DNA from: Flavobacterium gelidilacus DSM 15343
GTDB taxonomy: Bacteria > Bacteroidota > Bacteroidia > Flavobacteriales > Flavobacteriaceae
DNA length: 64,000 bases
Assembly: GCF_000422685.1 (NCBI RefSeq)
Contig: NZ_AUGN01000013.1
Location: 1-64,000 of the forward strand
Reading direction: 5' to 3'
Below, piece by piece: positions 16,843 to 26,358 of the stretch (its first letter is position 1; each line of letters starts with the position of its first letter). The position numbers were made by a program, and so were the translations under genes. The notes under the pieces were generated by a model. It ran no database searches, was not told where the DNA came from, and worked only from the letters and a program-made list of their open reading frames with translations.

Positions 16843-17544
16843 ATGTACATAAAAAATCCAAATATTATTCTGCCAGACGATGATACTATTATTGTCTGGA
16901 AATATTTGGATTTATCTAAGTTTCTAGATATGCTTATGTCCAAACGTTTGTTTATGTCGCGTTCAGATAAATTTGAAGACCAATACGAAGGCACATTTTC
17001 TGAACCTACATATGAAGAAATCAAGAAAATTGCAGCCAACAATCCCAAATTTTTAGATTACTATAAATCACATCGAGAGAAAGTGGTGATTAGCAGTTGG
17101 CATATTAATGAATATGAATCCTTTGCAATGTGGCAAATTTTTACCAAAAACAATGAAGGTTTAGCCATTCAATCTACAATAGGAAGACTAAAGAAATCTT
17201 TAGAAACGGAGCGAAAAACCGAACAACATATTGGACAAGTAAATTATATTGATTACAAAAAAGAACTAATTCCGTTTGATGATACTTTTTTTCCTTTTTT
17301 GTTTAAACGAAAAAGTTTTCAGTATGAACGAGAAATTCGAATTATTTCTGATGTAAGTTCAGACAACTTAAAAATAAATGATGGTTTAAAAATTGATGTT
17401 GATATTAATCAATTAATCGAACGCATTTACATTCATCCTAAAAGTGAAAATTGGTATAAAAATTTAGTAATTGAACTAGTAGAAAAGTTAGGATTTGATT
17501 TTACAATAGAAAAATCTGACTTAGAAAGTGATATTTTGATTTAA
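16843..17544 (+). CDS. DUF2971 family protein
   Basis: The protein has 233 residues from the ATG at 16843 (MYIKNPNIILPDDDTIIVWKY). DUF2971 features are visible: the early IVWKYLDLSKFLDMLMSKRLFMSRSDKFEDQYEGTF region, then ISSWHINEYESFAMWQIF, then KRKSFQYEREIRII near 190. These conserved aromatic and charged motifs probably form an active or binding site, but the family has no firmly assigned activity that I know of. Members are often found in accessory loci. This one follows an envelope operon and a micro-ORF with 2 nt spacing. It is convergent with the next gene. Confidence 0.75.
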   Translation: MYIKNPNIILPDDDTIIVWKYLDLSKFLDMLMSKRLFMSRSDKFEDQYEGTFSEPTYEEIKKIAANNPKFLDYYKSHREKVVISSWHINEYESFAMWQIFTKNNEGLAIQSTIGRLKKSLETERKTEQHIGQVNYIDYKKELIPFDDTFFPFLFKRKSFQYEREIRIISDVSSDNLKINDGLKIDVDINQLIERIYIHPKSENWYKNLVIELVEKLGFDFTIEKSDLESDILI

Positions 17545-17551
17545 AATAATT

Positions 17552-18187
17552 CTAATCATTATTGATAAATATATTTTCATCTTTTAATAGTTTGAAAATA
17601 TCATTAATATAATATTCACCTTTGTAAGTATAGTAATTTCCTGCAAAATCAATTAAGACAAAACTACCACATGGATAATGCAGTGGAAAAAAAGTTTTTT
17701 CAATTAGTGAATTTTGATCTTTTATCCAACTTAATTTTCCATAACTTTCAGTACCTTCTATAGATTTATAAACAAAAAATTGCTTAATATGTTTGTTCTT
17801 TTTAATTTCATTTTTATAATATTCATATAAATTTTTTACATAATCTTTATTCCCAGAAGAATTACAATCGTCTTTACCTGGATAATAATTTATCACTATA
17901 AAGTCCTTTTCTATAAAGTAATCGCTATCTGAAGATAGATTTAATTTTATAGAGTCAAGTAAACTAATTGAAATTTTTCCTTTTGTAACCCTTTTGACAT
18001 TTACATTTACAAAAACAGAATCAGCATCAAATTTTATATTTATATAGTTTAAAGTTGATTTATCTTTTCTAAATACTTTTTTGGATATTACTTCTAAATC
18101 CTCATTAACATAAATATTCTTTTTTTGTCCAAAAGCAATAAAAACATTAAACCCAAAAATTAAAATTAAAAAAACAATTTTCTTCAT
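17552..18187 (-). CDS. Secreted protein of unknown function
   Basis: This 211-residue protein has a clear N-terminal signal peptide (KKIVFLILIFGFNVFIAFG, cleavage near AFG-QKK). The mature part is Lys/Asp/Asn-rich with alternating beta-like stretches (INIKFDADSVFVNVNVKRV) and a later aromatic segment (FAGNYYTYKGEYYINDIFK). Three cysteines are visible. I see no known domain. It has no detectable -7 box and is slightly more AT-rich than its neighbours. It is probably periplasmic. Confidence 0.6.
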   Translation of the reverse strand: MKKIVFLILIFGFNVFIAFGQKKNIYVNEDLEVISKKVFRKDKSTLNYINIKFDADSVFVNVNVKRVTKGKISISLLDSIKLNLSSDSDYFIEKDFIVINYYPGKDDCNSSGNKDYVKNLYEYYKNEIKKNKHIKQFFVYKSIEGTESYGKLSWIKDQNSLIEKTFFPLHYPCGSFVLIDFAGNYYTYKGEYYINDIFKLLKDENIFINND

Positions 18188-18266
18188 AATTATAAAATAA
18201 ATATTTTTATTCCCTTAGGTTTGTGTTTAAGTTTAAAAGAACCAAAGTGATATTTTGATTTAGAAT

Positions 18267-18686
18267 TTAAGTCAACATTGTAAGAATAAATATAAACGTC
18301 AAAACTCCAATAACTGTTGTAAATATTCCCATTTTTCTGGATTTAGTCCAACCAGCTAAAGAAATCATTGTAAGTAAGGATGCAATTCCAAAAACAAATG
18401 ATAATGCTCCTGTTATTCTTGGAAACAACAAATCATCTTGTGTCACAACCTTTCCAGGGTAACCTTCTGTTGTCATCATAATAATTCCAGTCATAGCAAA
18501 AACTGAAATTAGAAACAAACAAGCGGCCAAAGTTGCTGAAATCATTATATATTTTGACAATTTAGTATTCAACTCAGCAACTAAAAAATTAGCTATTACA
18601 GTAATTGAAAAACCCGCAAGCAACGAACTTATTAATATAGTTTGACTGGCAAGTTTATTCCAATACTCAAAAGAAATTTCTGTCAT
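18267..18686 (-). CDS. Four-helix membrane protein, unknown
   Basis: This 139-residue protein has hydrophobic segments at about 12-33, 44-67, 88-108 and 115-137, and very short soluble loops. The first half (EYWNKLASQTILISSLLAGFS) resembles small Bacteroidota membrane proteins of unknown role. No motif suggests transport or catalysis. Both sides are short intergenic spacers without promoters that I can recognise. Confidence 0.6.
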   Translation of the reverse strand: MTEISFEYWNKLASQTILISSLLAGFSITVIANFLVAELNTKLSKYIMISATLAACLFLISVFAMTGIIMMTTEGYPGKVVTQDDLLFPRITGALSFVFGIASLLTMISLAGWTKSRKMGIFTTVIGVLTFIFILTMLT

Positions 18687-18724
18687 AATTATTTTTTAAA
18701 AATATACATGAAATATTTACGAAA

Positions 18725-18760
18725 TTACTGAACACTAAATACTGAACACTGCCAACTAAC
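18725..18760. repeat. CTGAACA heptamer repeat
   Basis: The sequence reads as CTGAACA, CTAAATA, CTGAACA, CTGCCAA in a row, a 7-nt period. A close relative with the same unit lies at 35428-35459. Both sit just beyond the 3' end of a minus-strand gene. Confidence 0.6.
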
Positions 18761-19482
18761 TAAATAGGCATATATTCTTCCACTTTCCAATCACTATCTA
18801 AAAGGTTTACAAAATGATAATGCACTTTGTCATTTTTATCAAAAGCACCGTTTTTATTAATATCTTCAATACATCTAAAATATAAACGATTTTGAGCTTC
18901 AATAATATTCCAATCCATAACTTCACTTAAATCTTCAGATAATTTTTTAAAATTTGAACCATCGATAGAACTTAAGGCTAAAGACTTAATGTCATTTTGA
19001 TTAACATTTCCATCTTTGTTAGTATCATTATCTACAAAACTATACACCAAAATTTGCTTTTTAGTTTTTTCGGCAATCGTGTTTAAAAAAGTAACCGATT
19101 GGATTTGAATTCTATCTGTTGTTAAAGAATGTACAGTTGTAGAATCAATATTCTGAAATTTTAAGTTGGTAAAATATCCTGTCAATTCAAAACGATTGTA
19201 ATTTGAAATGGCATAACTTACCTGATTAGTCTTACTTGAACCGTAAACGCTTTTATAATCTTCATACACTCGAACATCACCAATGGGATGAATTAAGTAC
19301 TTTGTTCCTTCCATTAAGATAGGTAAATCAGCGATTTTTATTGAAGACGAATCAACTTTAGCTGAAGTTTCAATTTTAGATTTAGAATCTTCGTATTTTA
19401 CTTTTGGAGTAGTTTGCTCTTTTTTGCAACTTACTAAAGTAAGTATCGCTAATCCTAAAATGTATTTTAAACGTGTTTGCAT
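18760..19482 (-). CDS. Lipoprotein with two EF-hand-like calcium loops
   Basis: The protein has 240 residues from the ATG at 19482. A TTG two codons earlier is less likely. The N-terminus is a lipoprotein signal, LGLAILTLVSC, with the lipidated Cys in SCKKE. Two Asp-rich loops, DNDTNKDGNVNQND and DINKNGAFDKND, follow the DxDxDG pattern of dockerin/EF-hand calcium sites. They lie about 50 residues apart in the C-terminal half. The rest is beta-rich and unrecognised. The gene lies downstream of a TonB receptor and M23 peptidase on the same strand but has its own -7 box. Confidence 0.7.
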   Translation of the reverse strand: MQTRLKYILGLAILTLVSCKKEQTTPKVKYEDSKSKIETSAKVDSSSIKIADLPILMEGTKYLIHPIGDVRVYEDYKSVYGSSKTNQVSYAISNYNRFELTGYFTNLKFQNIDSTTVHSLTTDRIQIQSVTFLNTIAEKTKKQILVYSFVDNDTNKDGNVNQNDIKSLALSSIDGSNFKKLSEDLSEVMDWNIIEAQNRLYFRCIEDINKNGAFDKNDKVHYHFVNLLDSDWKVEEYMPI

Positions 19483-19499
19483 AGTCAAAAAGTTATGTT

Positions 19500-19507
19500 C
19501 AAATATA
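19500..19507 (-). promoter_or_regulatory. -7 box of calcium-loop lipoprotein gene
   Basis: TATATTTG on the minus strand ends 17 nt before the ATG at 19482, inside the short gap after the TonB receptor gene. Confidence 0.55.
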
Positions 19508-19522
19508 CTAATTTTCTAGTAT

Positions 19523-22015
19523 TTATAAACGTGCGGTAAGTTTTATATTAAAAACTCTTGTGGTCATGTAATTTGGTATTCCGTATTGACTTTTTGTATA
19601 TACATCTCTAACCCATGTATTCGTAATAGCATTTTGGTTGTTAAACATATTAAAGATTTCAAAACCAAGGGCAAATTCTTGAAACGGTTTTAACCATTGT
19701 TTTTGCGATTTGATTGATTCATCTTTAAATACATAAGAAAACCCTGCATCTGCTCTTCTGTAATCATTTAAACGCAATTGATACTCATAAGGATCAGCAT
19801 AAGCGGGAGAACCACCAGGTAAACCCGTATTATAAACCAAATTCAGATAAATTTTTAAATTAGGAATATTAGGCATATAATCTTGAAATAAAACTGCGAA
19901 TTTTAAACGTTGATCTGTTGGGCGGGCAATATTTCCTCTTCCATTTTGATTTTCTTCTGTTTTTAAATAGCCAAATGTAAACCAAGATTCTGTTCCTGGC
20001 ACAAATTCTCCGTTTAGTCTTGCGTCAAATCCGTAAGCATAAGCCGTTGCATCATTATTGGCACGATAACGAATTCTAACATTATCAATTGTATAGGTAT
20101 TGACATTTTTAAAATCTTTGTAATACATTTCAGAAAGCAATTTAAAACCTCTTCCCCACATTTTGAAACTATAATCATTACTCAATACAAAATGAATAGA
20201 TTGTTGAGCTTTGACATCTTTTTGCACTACTCCATCATAGTCTCTTAATTCTCTATAAAATGGTGGCTGATTGTAAACTCCAACTGCTGCTCTAAACAAC
20301 ATATCTTTTTCCCAATAAGGTTTAAAAGCAAATTGAACTCTTGGTGCAAAAACAATTTGAGCTTTTCCGCTTCCATCTTGATCATTTACTTGCCATTGAT
20401 GAAAACGAACTCCTGTATTTAACCAATATTCTCCTTTTTCCCATTTACCACTATGATTCCATTGACCGTAACCTGAAACTCTATTTATTGTCGTGAAATT
20501 TGTAGCTCTTACATATTGATAAGGAGCTAATGGATATTGATTGGGTTCATAAGGTTGATTATTGGTATATCCCAAAAGCGGATTTGGTAATGAAAATCCA
20601 GCCGAATCAATAACTTCCCATTCCACTACTCTATCTTTTATATCTTCTCTTGTATACTTGAAACCCCATTCGATTTCGCTTTTTGTTTCTAATTTATGAA
20701 AGCCTTTTACTTCAGCATTTACAATTAAAGCATCTAAATTATTTCTTGCATGATTTAATTGTGACCCAATGCCACGTGTAAATTGAACATCACCAAAGGT
20801 TTCTGAACCAATATTGGTATCAACTTCTCCTAACCTATATTGGGCTAAAATATCAAAATGCTCTTGTTCTTGTGTGTGATATGTTGAAGCAATAAATTTC
20901 AACTTATTATTTTCATTATATTCATAAACCGATTTTACAGCTCCAAAAACGGTTAAATATTCATCTTTTTCTTGTCCATCATAAAGCACTTGTACACCAA
21001 TTGGCTCACTAATTGTACCAAAATTTGTTTGCCTAAACAAAGGCTGATAATTGTATTTATTTTGAGCCACATTTCCTAAAAAGCTCCATTGCCACTTGGT
21101 TGAAGCATTGTAATTCAAAAACGTTTGAATATCTGTAAAAGAAGGCTTATAATTTGTTTCTGTATCTTGACTGTTTACTAAAAGGCTGTTATTTCTATAG
21201 CGAACACCAGTTACATTGCTCCATTTTTGATTTTTAGAAACTCCTTCCACAGAAGCATTTACTCCTAAAAGACTAGCTTCAATATTAGCTCCAAATTGTT
21301 TTGGGTTTTTATATGTGATGTCTAAAACTGAAGCCATTTTATCACCATATTTAGCTTGAAATCCACCCGCAGAAAAGTCTACATTTTGAACCATGTCTGT
21401 ATTTGTAAAACTTAATCCTTCTTGTTGACCTGAACGAATTAAAAATGGTCTATAGACTTCAATTTCGTTTACATAAACCAAATTTTCGTCATAATTTCCA
21501 CCACGAACTGCGTAAGATGTACTTAACTCGTTATTGGAATAAACTCCAGGTAATGTTTTTATAATATTTTCAATTCCAGCATTTGCACCAGGAATTTTTC
21601 TAATAACAACTGGATCAATTGCTGTTAGTCCTTCAATTCGTTTTCTGTTGGTTCCAACCACAGTTACTAATCCAATTTCCTCTACATTTATATTCAGGAC
21701 CGGATTAAGCTCATAATCTTCATTCGGCTTTAATTCTAACTCTTTTAAGGTTGTTTTTTTATAAGAAACATGCGAAAAAATAACAGTTATTTTCTTGTTT
21801 GCTGGCACTTGTAATACATAAAAACCTGTGGCATCTGTTGTTGTTCCAATATTTCCAACTTTTACAGAAACATTTTCAATAGGTTCATTAAATTCGTTTA
21901 ATATAACCCCTTTTATTTGGGCTGTTTGAGCAAAAGTTGCAGTGCAAATAAAAAGGAAAAAGAGTATATTCTTCAAAGGATTAAATTTAATTGTTCTTAT
22001 AAAAATAGCTTTCAA
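19523..22015 (-). CDS. TonB-dependent outer-membrane receptor with carboxypeptidase-regulatory domain
   Basis: This 830-residue receptor imports a ligand across the outer membrane with TonB energy. After a signal peptide (ILFFLFICTATFAQ) a CarboxypepD_reg-like domain spans about 33-115 (IKGVILNEFNEPIENVSVKVG). A plug domain follows, with VVGTNRKRIEG and IIKTLPGVYSNNELSTSYAVRGGNYDENLVYVN split over 118-190. The rest is a 22-strand-type barrel with many aromatic strands. It ends in FNIKLTARL, a typical outer-membrane C-terminus. The gene overlaps the M23 peptidase gene by 29 nt, so the two form one transcript. The ligand is unknown; no SusD partner is present. Confidence 0.9.
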   Translation of the reverse strand: MKAIFIRTIKFNPLKNILFFLFICTATFAQTAQIKGVILNEFNEPIENVSVKVGNIGTTTDATGFYVLQVPANKKITVIFSHVSYKKTTLKELELKPNEDYELNPVLNINVEEIGLVTVVGTNRKRIEGLTAIDPVVIRKIPGANAGIENIIKTLPGVYSNNELSTSYAVRGGNYDENLVYVNEIEVYRPFLIRSGQQEGLSFTNTDMVQNVDFSAGGFQAKYGDKMASVLDITYKNPKQFGANIEASLLGVNASVEGVSKNQKWSNVTGVRYRNNSLLVNSQDTETNYKPSFTDIQTFLNYNASTKWQWSFLGNVAQNKYNYQPLFRQTNFGTISEPIGVQVLYDGQEKDEYLTVFGAVKSVYEYNENNKLKFIASTYHTQEQEHFDILAQYRLGEVDTNIGSETFGDVQFTRGIGSQLNHARNNLDALIVNAEVKGFHKLETKSEIEWGFKYTREDIKDRVVEWEVIDSAGFSLPNPLLGYTNNQPYEPNQYPLAPYQYVRATNFTTINRVSGYGQWNHSGKWEKGEYWLNTGVRFHQWQVNDQDGSGKAQIVFAPRVQFAFKPYWEKDMLFRAAVGVYNQPPFYRELRDYDGVVQKDVKAQQSIHFVLSNDYSFKMWGRGFKLLSEMYYKDFKNVNTYTIDNVRIRYRANNDATAYAYGFDARLNGEFVPGTESWFTFGYLKTEENQNGRGNIARPTDQRLKFAVLFQDYMPNIPNLKIYLNLVYNTGLPGGSPAYADPYEYQLRLNDYRRADAGFSYVFKDESIKSQKQWLKPFQEFALGFEIFNMFNNQNAITNTWVRDVYTKSQYGIPNYMTTRVFNIKLTARL

Positions 22016-23672
22016 AGGTAGTAGAATTATTCATTTCATCAGTAACAACTACTTTAAAATCGTTCTTTCCTTTAACGTAAATATTATCCGATAAAGTATG
22101 TACCAGCTTTTTTGACTTGTAATCATATTCCATAAGAATCCAATTTCCGTTTAAATAAGCTTTGTAGGAATCAATTCCGGATAAATCATCTGAAATTTTA
22201 GCCGAAATTATTGTGTAAGTATCTATAGTTTTTCCTTCTGAGAAATTTACACCATATATTTTTGGAGCAATAGTATCTTGAACTACTCTATAATTTCCAA
22301 GTTTTTTGACTTTCGCATTTATTTTATCTCCTTTAATATATGATTTAATATAGTCTACATCTTTACCGTCTAAATAAGCTATAAAACTTTTTTTCTTTAA
22401 GGTTTCATCCAAATCAGAAATATCAAAAGAAATATTGAAACTGTTTTTTACAGGAATTTCGTCTTCATGTAAAAACAGAGTATCCTCTTTACTATTCAAT
22501 CTCATATTAAAATTTTCGTAAAAAGTATTGGCTCCAAAATTAATAGTCCATTTTTCTTCTTCGAAAATATAGTCGTTTTTAGCTTTTATTTTTTTATCTG
22601 TTGATGTCGAAATAATAAGAGGTGATTGAGCTTTTTTATAAACAACTGGGATTTCAATAATAGAAGTATTTTTAGAAAAATCTTCTACAATAATTTTATA
22701 AGTGTAAGAAGCTGAAGGTTGCACTTTTAAAATTCCATCTCTTTTATTCTGATTTACTATTGACAAAGGATACTCGTTCTCAATAAACATTTTTTGAAAA
22801 CGTTGTCCCATATTTTTAAATCTGAAATAATCTATAAAGTAATTGATATGTTTAGATTCATCAAAAGAAAAAGTATCAAATTTATAAGAGAAGTAAGGAA
22901 CACCATTCACAAAAGTGGAAACTTTATAAATTCCGTTCTTATTATAAGGATTTGTCATGTTATCAAAAACATTAAGACTAAAACCAATAGCTCCATTAGA
23001 AGTAATCTTGTTGGTCACATAACTCCCTTCATCATTAATTGACAAAGGAATTGTTTGGGTTAAATATTCGTTATTAATGGCAATTGTATCATTTAAAGGA
23101 TAAACCATTACGCTATTTACTTTTGGTCTGTATTTATCAATAACTAATGCATCAAAACCAAAAAGTAACGGATTAATAACCATTTCTGTTTTAGTATCTC
23201 TTATTTCAAAATGCAAATGTGGGCCACCACTTCCACCACTATTTCCAGACAGAGCAATGACTTCACCTTGCTTTACAGGTAATTCTGAAGGTTTTAAAAA
23301 AAGTTCTATTTCAAATGCTTTCTCATCATAGTGTCTTTTATGAATCATTTCTTCTATTTTGCCATTCGCACTTTGTAAATGACCATAAACAGAAGTATAT
23401 CCATTTGGATGTGTTACATAAATCGCTTTTCCATAACCCCAAGTTGAAATTTTAATTCTAGAAACATAGCCATCTGCAACGGCATAAACTGGCAAACCTT
23501 CTACTCCTTTAGTTTTTAAATCTAAACCAGTATGAAAATGATTGCTTCGTAATTCTCCAAAAGCACCAGAAACATCTAAAGGTATGTCTAAGGGTGAAAT
23601 AAAATAATCTTTAGGATAATCTTGTCCAAAACTTAAAGAAGTGATAAAAAAAAGGAGAAAAATGTGTTTCAT
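21987..23672 (-). CDS. M23-family peptidoglycan endopeptidase-like protein
   Basis: This 561-residue exported protein has a signal peptide (HIFLLFFITSLSFGQ). The LytM/M23 domain is near residues 30-180. Its zinc residues are visible as SNHFHTGLDL (His47, Asp51) and GGPHLHFEIRD (HxH near 170), which favours an active metallopeptidase. The remaining 370 residues are beta-rich, Ig-like and of unknown role (for example ISDDLSGIDSYKAYLNG). Such proteins cut or bind peptidoglycan cross-links. Co-transcription with a TonB receptor through a 29-nt overlap is notable. No -7 box was found upstream. Confidence 0.85.
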   Translation of the reverse strand: MKHIFLLFFITSLSFGQDYPKDYFISPLDIPLDVSGAFGELRSNHFHTGLDLKTKGVEGLPVYAVADGYVSRIKISTWGYGKAIYVTHPNGYTSVYGHLQSANGKIEEMIHKRHYDEKAFEIELFLKPSELPVKQGEVIALSGNSGGSGGPHLHFEIRDTKTEMVINPLLFGFDALVIDKYRPKVNSVMVYPLNDTIAINNEYLTQTIPLSINDEGSYVTNKITSNGAIGFSLNVFDNMTNPYNKNGIYKVSTFVNGVPYFSYKFDTFSFDESKHINYFIDYFRFKNMGQRFQKMFIENEYPLSIVNQNKRDGILKVQPSASYTYKIIVEDFSKNTSIIEIPVVYKKAQSPLIISTSTDKKIKAKNDYIFEEEKWTINFGANTFYENFNMRLNSKEDTLFLHEDEIPVKNSFNISFDISDLDETLKKKSFIAYLDGKDVDYIKSYIKGDKINAKVKKLGNYRVVQDTIAPKIYGVNFSEGKTIDTYTIISAKISDDLSGIDSYKAYLNGNWILMEYDYKSKKLVHTLSDNIYVKGKNDFKVVVTDEMNNSTTFESYFYKNN

Positions 23673-23779
23673 TTAAGCGGATTTTGCATTTAAAAAACTA
23701 AAATTAAATAATTAAGTAGTTATAAAACAAGTAAAACAAAAAAAATACGCATTTAGTATATAAAAAAAAATAAAAAGTG

Positions 23780-23809
23780 TTGTTATTTAAATTTCAAATC
23801 TTAACTTTG
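23780..23809 (+). promoter_or_regulatory. Promoter of the coiled-coil/zapA/6S/rny block
   Basis: TTG (23780-23782), 19 nt, TAACTTTG (23802-23809), a full consensus match ending 27 nt before the ATG at 23837. Confidence 0.8.
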
Positions 23810-23836
23810 TAAATATTGTATTGAAATAAATGTTTT

Positions 23837-24127
23837 ATGAGCGGATTAACTGAATTGATTGATTCTCTTGAAGTTAAATTTTCAAAGATGTACCACAAGA
23901 TGGATACTTTGGAGAAGAAAAATCAAGAATTATCTGATGAATTGATAAAATTCAAGGAAAACAACAAAAAACAGTTAAAAACGATTGGTGATTTACAAAA
24001 CCAACTGGAAGGCTTAAAAACTGTCAATGCAATATTAGGTAGTGATGAAAACAAAAGAGAAACGAAACTCAAAATAAATTCTTTAATTAGAGAAATTGAT
24101 TATTGCATAGCACAACTTTCGGAATAG
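23837..24127 (+). CDS. Coiled-coil protein, possible ZapB-like division factor
   Basis: This 96-residue protein is almost entirely heptad-rich helix (KMDTLEKKNQELSDELIKFKENNKKQLKTIGDLQNQLEGL, in overlapping segments). It has no signal peptide or membrane segment. It ends 6 nt before zapA. ZapB of E. coli is a small coiled-coil partner of ZapA. The size, shape and gene pairing suggest the same type of role here, but that rests on context and not on recognisable sequence identity. Confidence 0.7.
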   Translation: MSGLTELIDSLEVKFSKMYHKMDTLEKKNQELSDELIKFKENNKKQLKTIGDLQNQLEGLKTVNAILGSDENKRETKLKINSLIREIDYCIAQLSE

Positions 24128-24133
24128 AAAGAA

Positions 24134-24427
24134 ATGGAAGATAAACTAAAAATTAAAATATCAATTGCAGACCGAGTTTATCCATTAACAGTGGAACATT
24201 CGCAAGAAGAAGGACTAAGAAGTGCTTCTAAAAAGATTGATGTTATTATAAAACAGTTTGAGCAAAACTATGCTGTAAGAGATAAACAAGATGTTTTAGC
24301 CATGTGTGCTTTACAATTTGCCTCACAAGTAGAACAAAAGCAGTTAAATAAGTCGCAAGACAATGACGAAGCTTATGAAAGACTACAAAAATTAGATGAT
24401 AAATTGAGTCGAATTCTTTCGAAATAA
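24134..24427 (+). CDS. zapA: Cell division protein ZapA
   Basis: This 97-residue protein has the ZapA layout. The N-terminal beta part is KLKIKISIADRVYPLTVEHSQEEGLRSASKKID. It is followed by QDVLAMCALQFASQVEQ and a C-terminal coiled coil (DEAYERLQKLDDKLSRIL). ZapA bundles FtsZ filaments at mid-cell. It sits between the coiled-coil gene and the 6S-like RNA. In Proteobacteria too, zapA is followed by the 6S RNA gene, which supports both calls. Confidence 0.88.
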   Translation: MEDKLKIKISIADRVYPLTVEHSQEEGLRSASKKIDVIIKQFEQNYAVRDKQDVLAMCALQFASQVEQKQLNKSQDNDEAYERLQKLDDKLSRILSK

Positions 24428-24449
24428 TACGTTCTTACATAACAATACT

Positions 24450-24614
24450 ACCTACATTAGTGTCATTTGGTAAACTCAACAATCACAAATTAAAATGAGT
24501 GAATTATTGCAACTAAAGAATGCCATGCTATTTACAGCAAGGAACCTTGAAAGGCAAACTAACTCAAAACTTGTATAACTGGAGTTTATGCAATCAGCTA
24601 ATGTAGGTTTTTTT
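24450..24614 (+). ncRNA. ssrS: 6S-like regulatory RNA (6S-Flavo type)
   Basis: The 208-nt gap between zapA and rny holds a rod-like RNA. ACCTACATTAG (24450-24460) pairs perfectly with CTAATGTAGGT (24598-24608), which runs into a T-tract. Inside it TAAACTC (24471-24477) pairs with GAGTTTA (24582-24588), leaving unpaired stretches between the two stems. A large central region contains a CAAGG/CCTTG hairpin (24538-24549). A closing stem, a bulge and a central bubble are the hallmark of 6S RNA, which binds the RNA polymerase holoenzyme. A 6S-Flavo family has been described for this phylum. Exact ends are inferred. Confidence 0.75.
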
Positions 24615-24635
24615 ATATAATTTTTTAATCAAATC

Positions 24636-26201
24636 ATGGATAACATACTAATAATAATCATTGGAGTCGTAGTTGGAATAGCACTAGGTTTTGGAATAGC
24701 TAAACTTTTAGAAAAAAGCAATGTTTCAAATCTTATTAAAAATGCTAAAAAAGAAGCTACTTCTATCCTAAAAGAGGCAAAAGCAGAAGGAGAAACTATT
24801 AAAAAAGACAAACTACTTCAGGCTAAAGAAAAGTTTTTAGAATTAAAATCAGAACACGAAAAAGAGATTTTATCTAAAGATAAAAAATTAGGTGAAGCTG
24901 AAAAAAGAACAAGAGACAAAGAATCTCAAGTTTCAAGTGAATTAGCTAAAACTAAAAAAATAAACGAAGAAATTGAAGCCAAAATAACAGACTACAACAC
25001 AAGACTTGACTTTTTAGACAAGAAACAAATTGATGTTGAAAAAATGCATAAATCACAAATAGAACAACTTGAAGTAATTTCAGGTTTATCTGCTGATGAT
25101 GCAAAAAGTCAATTAGTTGAAAGCTTAAAAGCTGAAGCCAAAACGAACGCAATGGCTCACATTCAAGAGACTATTGAAGAAGCAAAATTAACTGCTCAAC
25201 AAGAAGCCAAAAAAATAATCATCAGCACAATTCAACGAGTTGGTACAGAAGAAGCAGTAGAAAACTGTGTGTCTGTTTTCAATATTGAATCTGATGATGT
25301 TAAAGGTAGAATCATTGGACGTGAAGGAAGAAACATTAGAGCAATCGAAGCTGCAACGGGTGTAGAAATTATTGTTGATGATACTCCAGAAGCAATCATA
25401 CTTTCTTGTTTTGACCCAGTTAGAAGAGAAATAGCTCGTTTAGCTTTACACAAATTAGTTACAGATGGAAGAATTCACCCAGCGAGAATTGAAGAAGTTG
25501 TAGCAAAAACACAGAAACAGATTGAAGAAGAAATTATCGACATAGGAAAACGTACAGTAATCGATTTAGGAATACACGGTTTACACCCAGAGCTAATCAA
25601 AATCGTTGGACGTATGAAGTATCGTTCTTCTTATGGTCAAAACTTATTACAACACTCAAGAGAAGTTTCTAAACTGTGTGGAATTATGGCTGCCGAACTT
25701 GGTTTAAATGTTAAATTAGCCAAAAGAGCAGGTCTACTTCACGATATTGGAAAAGTGCCAGATACTGAAAGTGAATTACCTCACGCAATTTTAGGAATGC
25801 AATGGGCTGAGAAATATGGTGAAAAAGAAGAAGTTTGCAACGCTATTGGAGCTCACCATGATGAAATTGAAATGAAGTCATTAATTTCACCAATTATTCA
25901 AGTATGTGATGCTATTTCTGGTGCGAGACCTGGTGCGAGAAGACAAGTTTTAGATTCTTACATCCAACGTTTAAAAGACCTAGAAGAAATAGCTTACGGA
26001 TTTAATGGTGTAAAAAGTGCTTATGCAATTCAAGCCGGTAGAGAGTTACGTGTAATTGTTGAAAGCGAAAAAGTTTCTGACGAATTAGCAGCAACTTTAT
26101 CTTTTGAAATATCACACAAAATTCAAACTGAAATGACTTATCCTGGTCAAGTAAAAATTACTGTAATTAGAGAAACTAGAGCTGTTAATATAGCTAAATA
26201 A
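24636..26201 (+). CDS. rny: Ribonuclease Y
   Basis: This 521-residue membrane-bound endoribonuclease starts mRNA decay. It has an N-terminal membrane helix ([19 protein letters not shown]). A long coiled coil follows (about 35-200), then a KH domain with [20 protein letters not shown] near 225-245. The HD domain has [10 protein letters not shown] and [11 protein letters not shown] with the catalytic His-Asp pair, and a C-terminal domain ends in [16 protein letters not shown]. The length matches the family (about 520). It follows the 6S-like RNA and is followed by a strong terminator. Confidence 0.96.
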   Translation: MDNILIIIIGVVVGIALGFGIAKLLEKSNVSNLIKNAKKEATSILKEAKAEGETIKKDKLLQAKEKFLELKSEHEKEILSKDKKLGEAEKRTRDKESQVSSELAKTKKINEEIEAKITDYNTRLDFLDKKQIDVEKMHKSQIEQLEVISGLSADDAKSQLVESLKAEAKTNAMAHIQETIEEAKLTAQQEAKKIIISTIQRVGTEEAVENCVSVFNIESDDVKGRIIGREGRNIRAIEAATGVEIIVDDTPEAIILSCFDPVRREIARLALHKLVTDGRIHPARIEEVVAKTQKQIEEEIIDIGKRTVIDLGIHGLHPELIKIVGRMKYRSSYGQNLLQHSREVSKLCGIMAAELGLNVKLAKRAGLLHDIGKVPDTESELPHAILGMQWAEKYGEKEEVCNAIGAHHDEIEMKSLISPIIQVCDAISGARPGARRQVLDSYIQRLKDLEEIAYGFNGVKSAYAIQAGRELRVIVESEKVSDELAATLSFEISHKIQTEMTYPGQVKITVIRETRAVNIAK

Positions 26202-26230
26202 TAGTTTACAGTGATCAGTTACTATAAATA

Positions 26231-26268
26231 TAAAATCGCGTTAATTCATTTTAATGCGATTTTTTTTG
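26231..26268 (+). terminator. Terminator of rny
   Basis: AAATCGCGTTAA and TTAATGCGATTT form a 12-position stem with one G-T position, followed by eight T. Confidence 0.85.
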
Positions 26269-26358
26269 CTTGAATTAACCGTTGAATTATTCCAACAATG
26301 TATTCTTATTCAAAAACTACTATCTACATTCTGAAATCTGCCAATTGATTACTAAACA

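Noticed and set aside
16776..17048. Minus-strand frame of 90 codons opposite the DUF2971 gene
   Set aside because: It overlaps two better-supported plus-strand ORFs and shows no domain or -7 box.
16843..17544. DUF2971 gene as part of a defence system
   Set aside because: DUF2971 genes do occur in accessory loci, but no other defence-type gene is near and the operon is an envelope operon. The claim would rest on the domain name only.
18725..18760. Heptamer arrays as a CRISPR array
   Set aside because: Units of 7 nt without unique spacers of 30 nt or more and no cas genes; these are simple tandem repeats.
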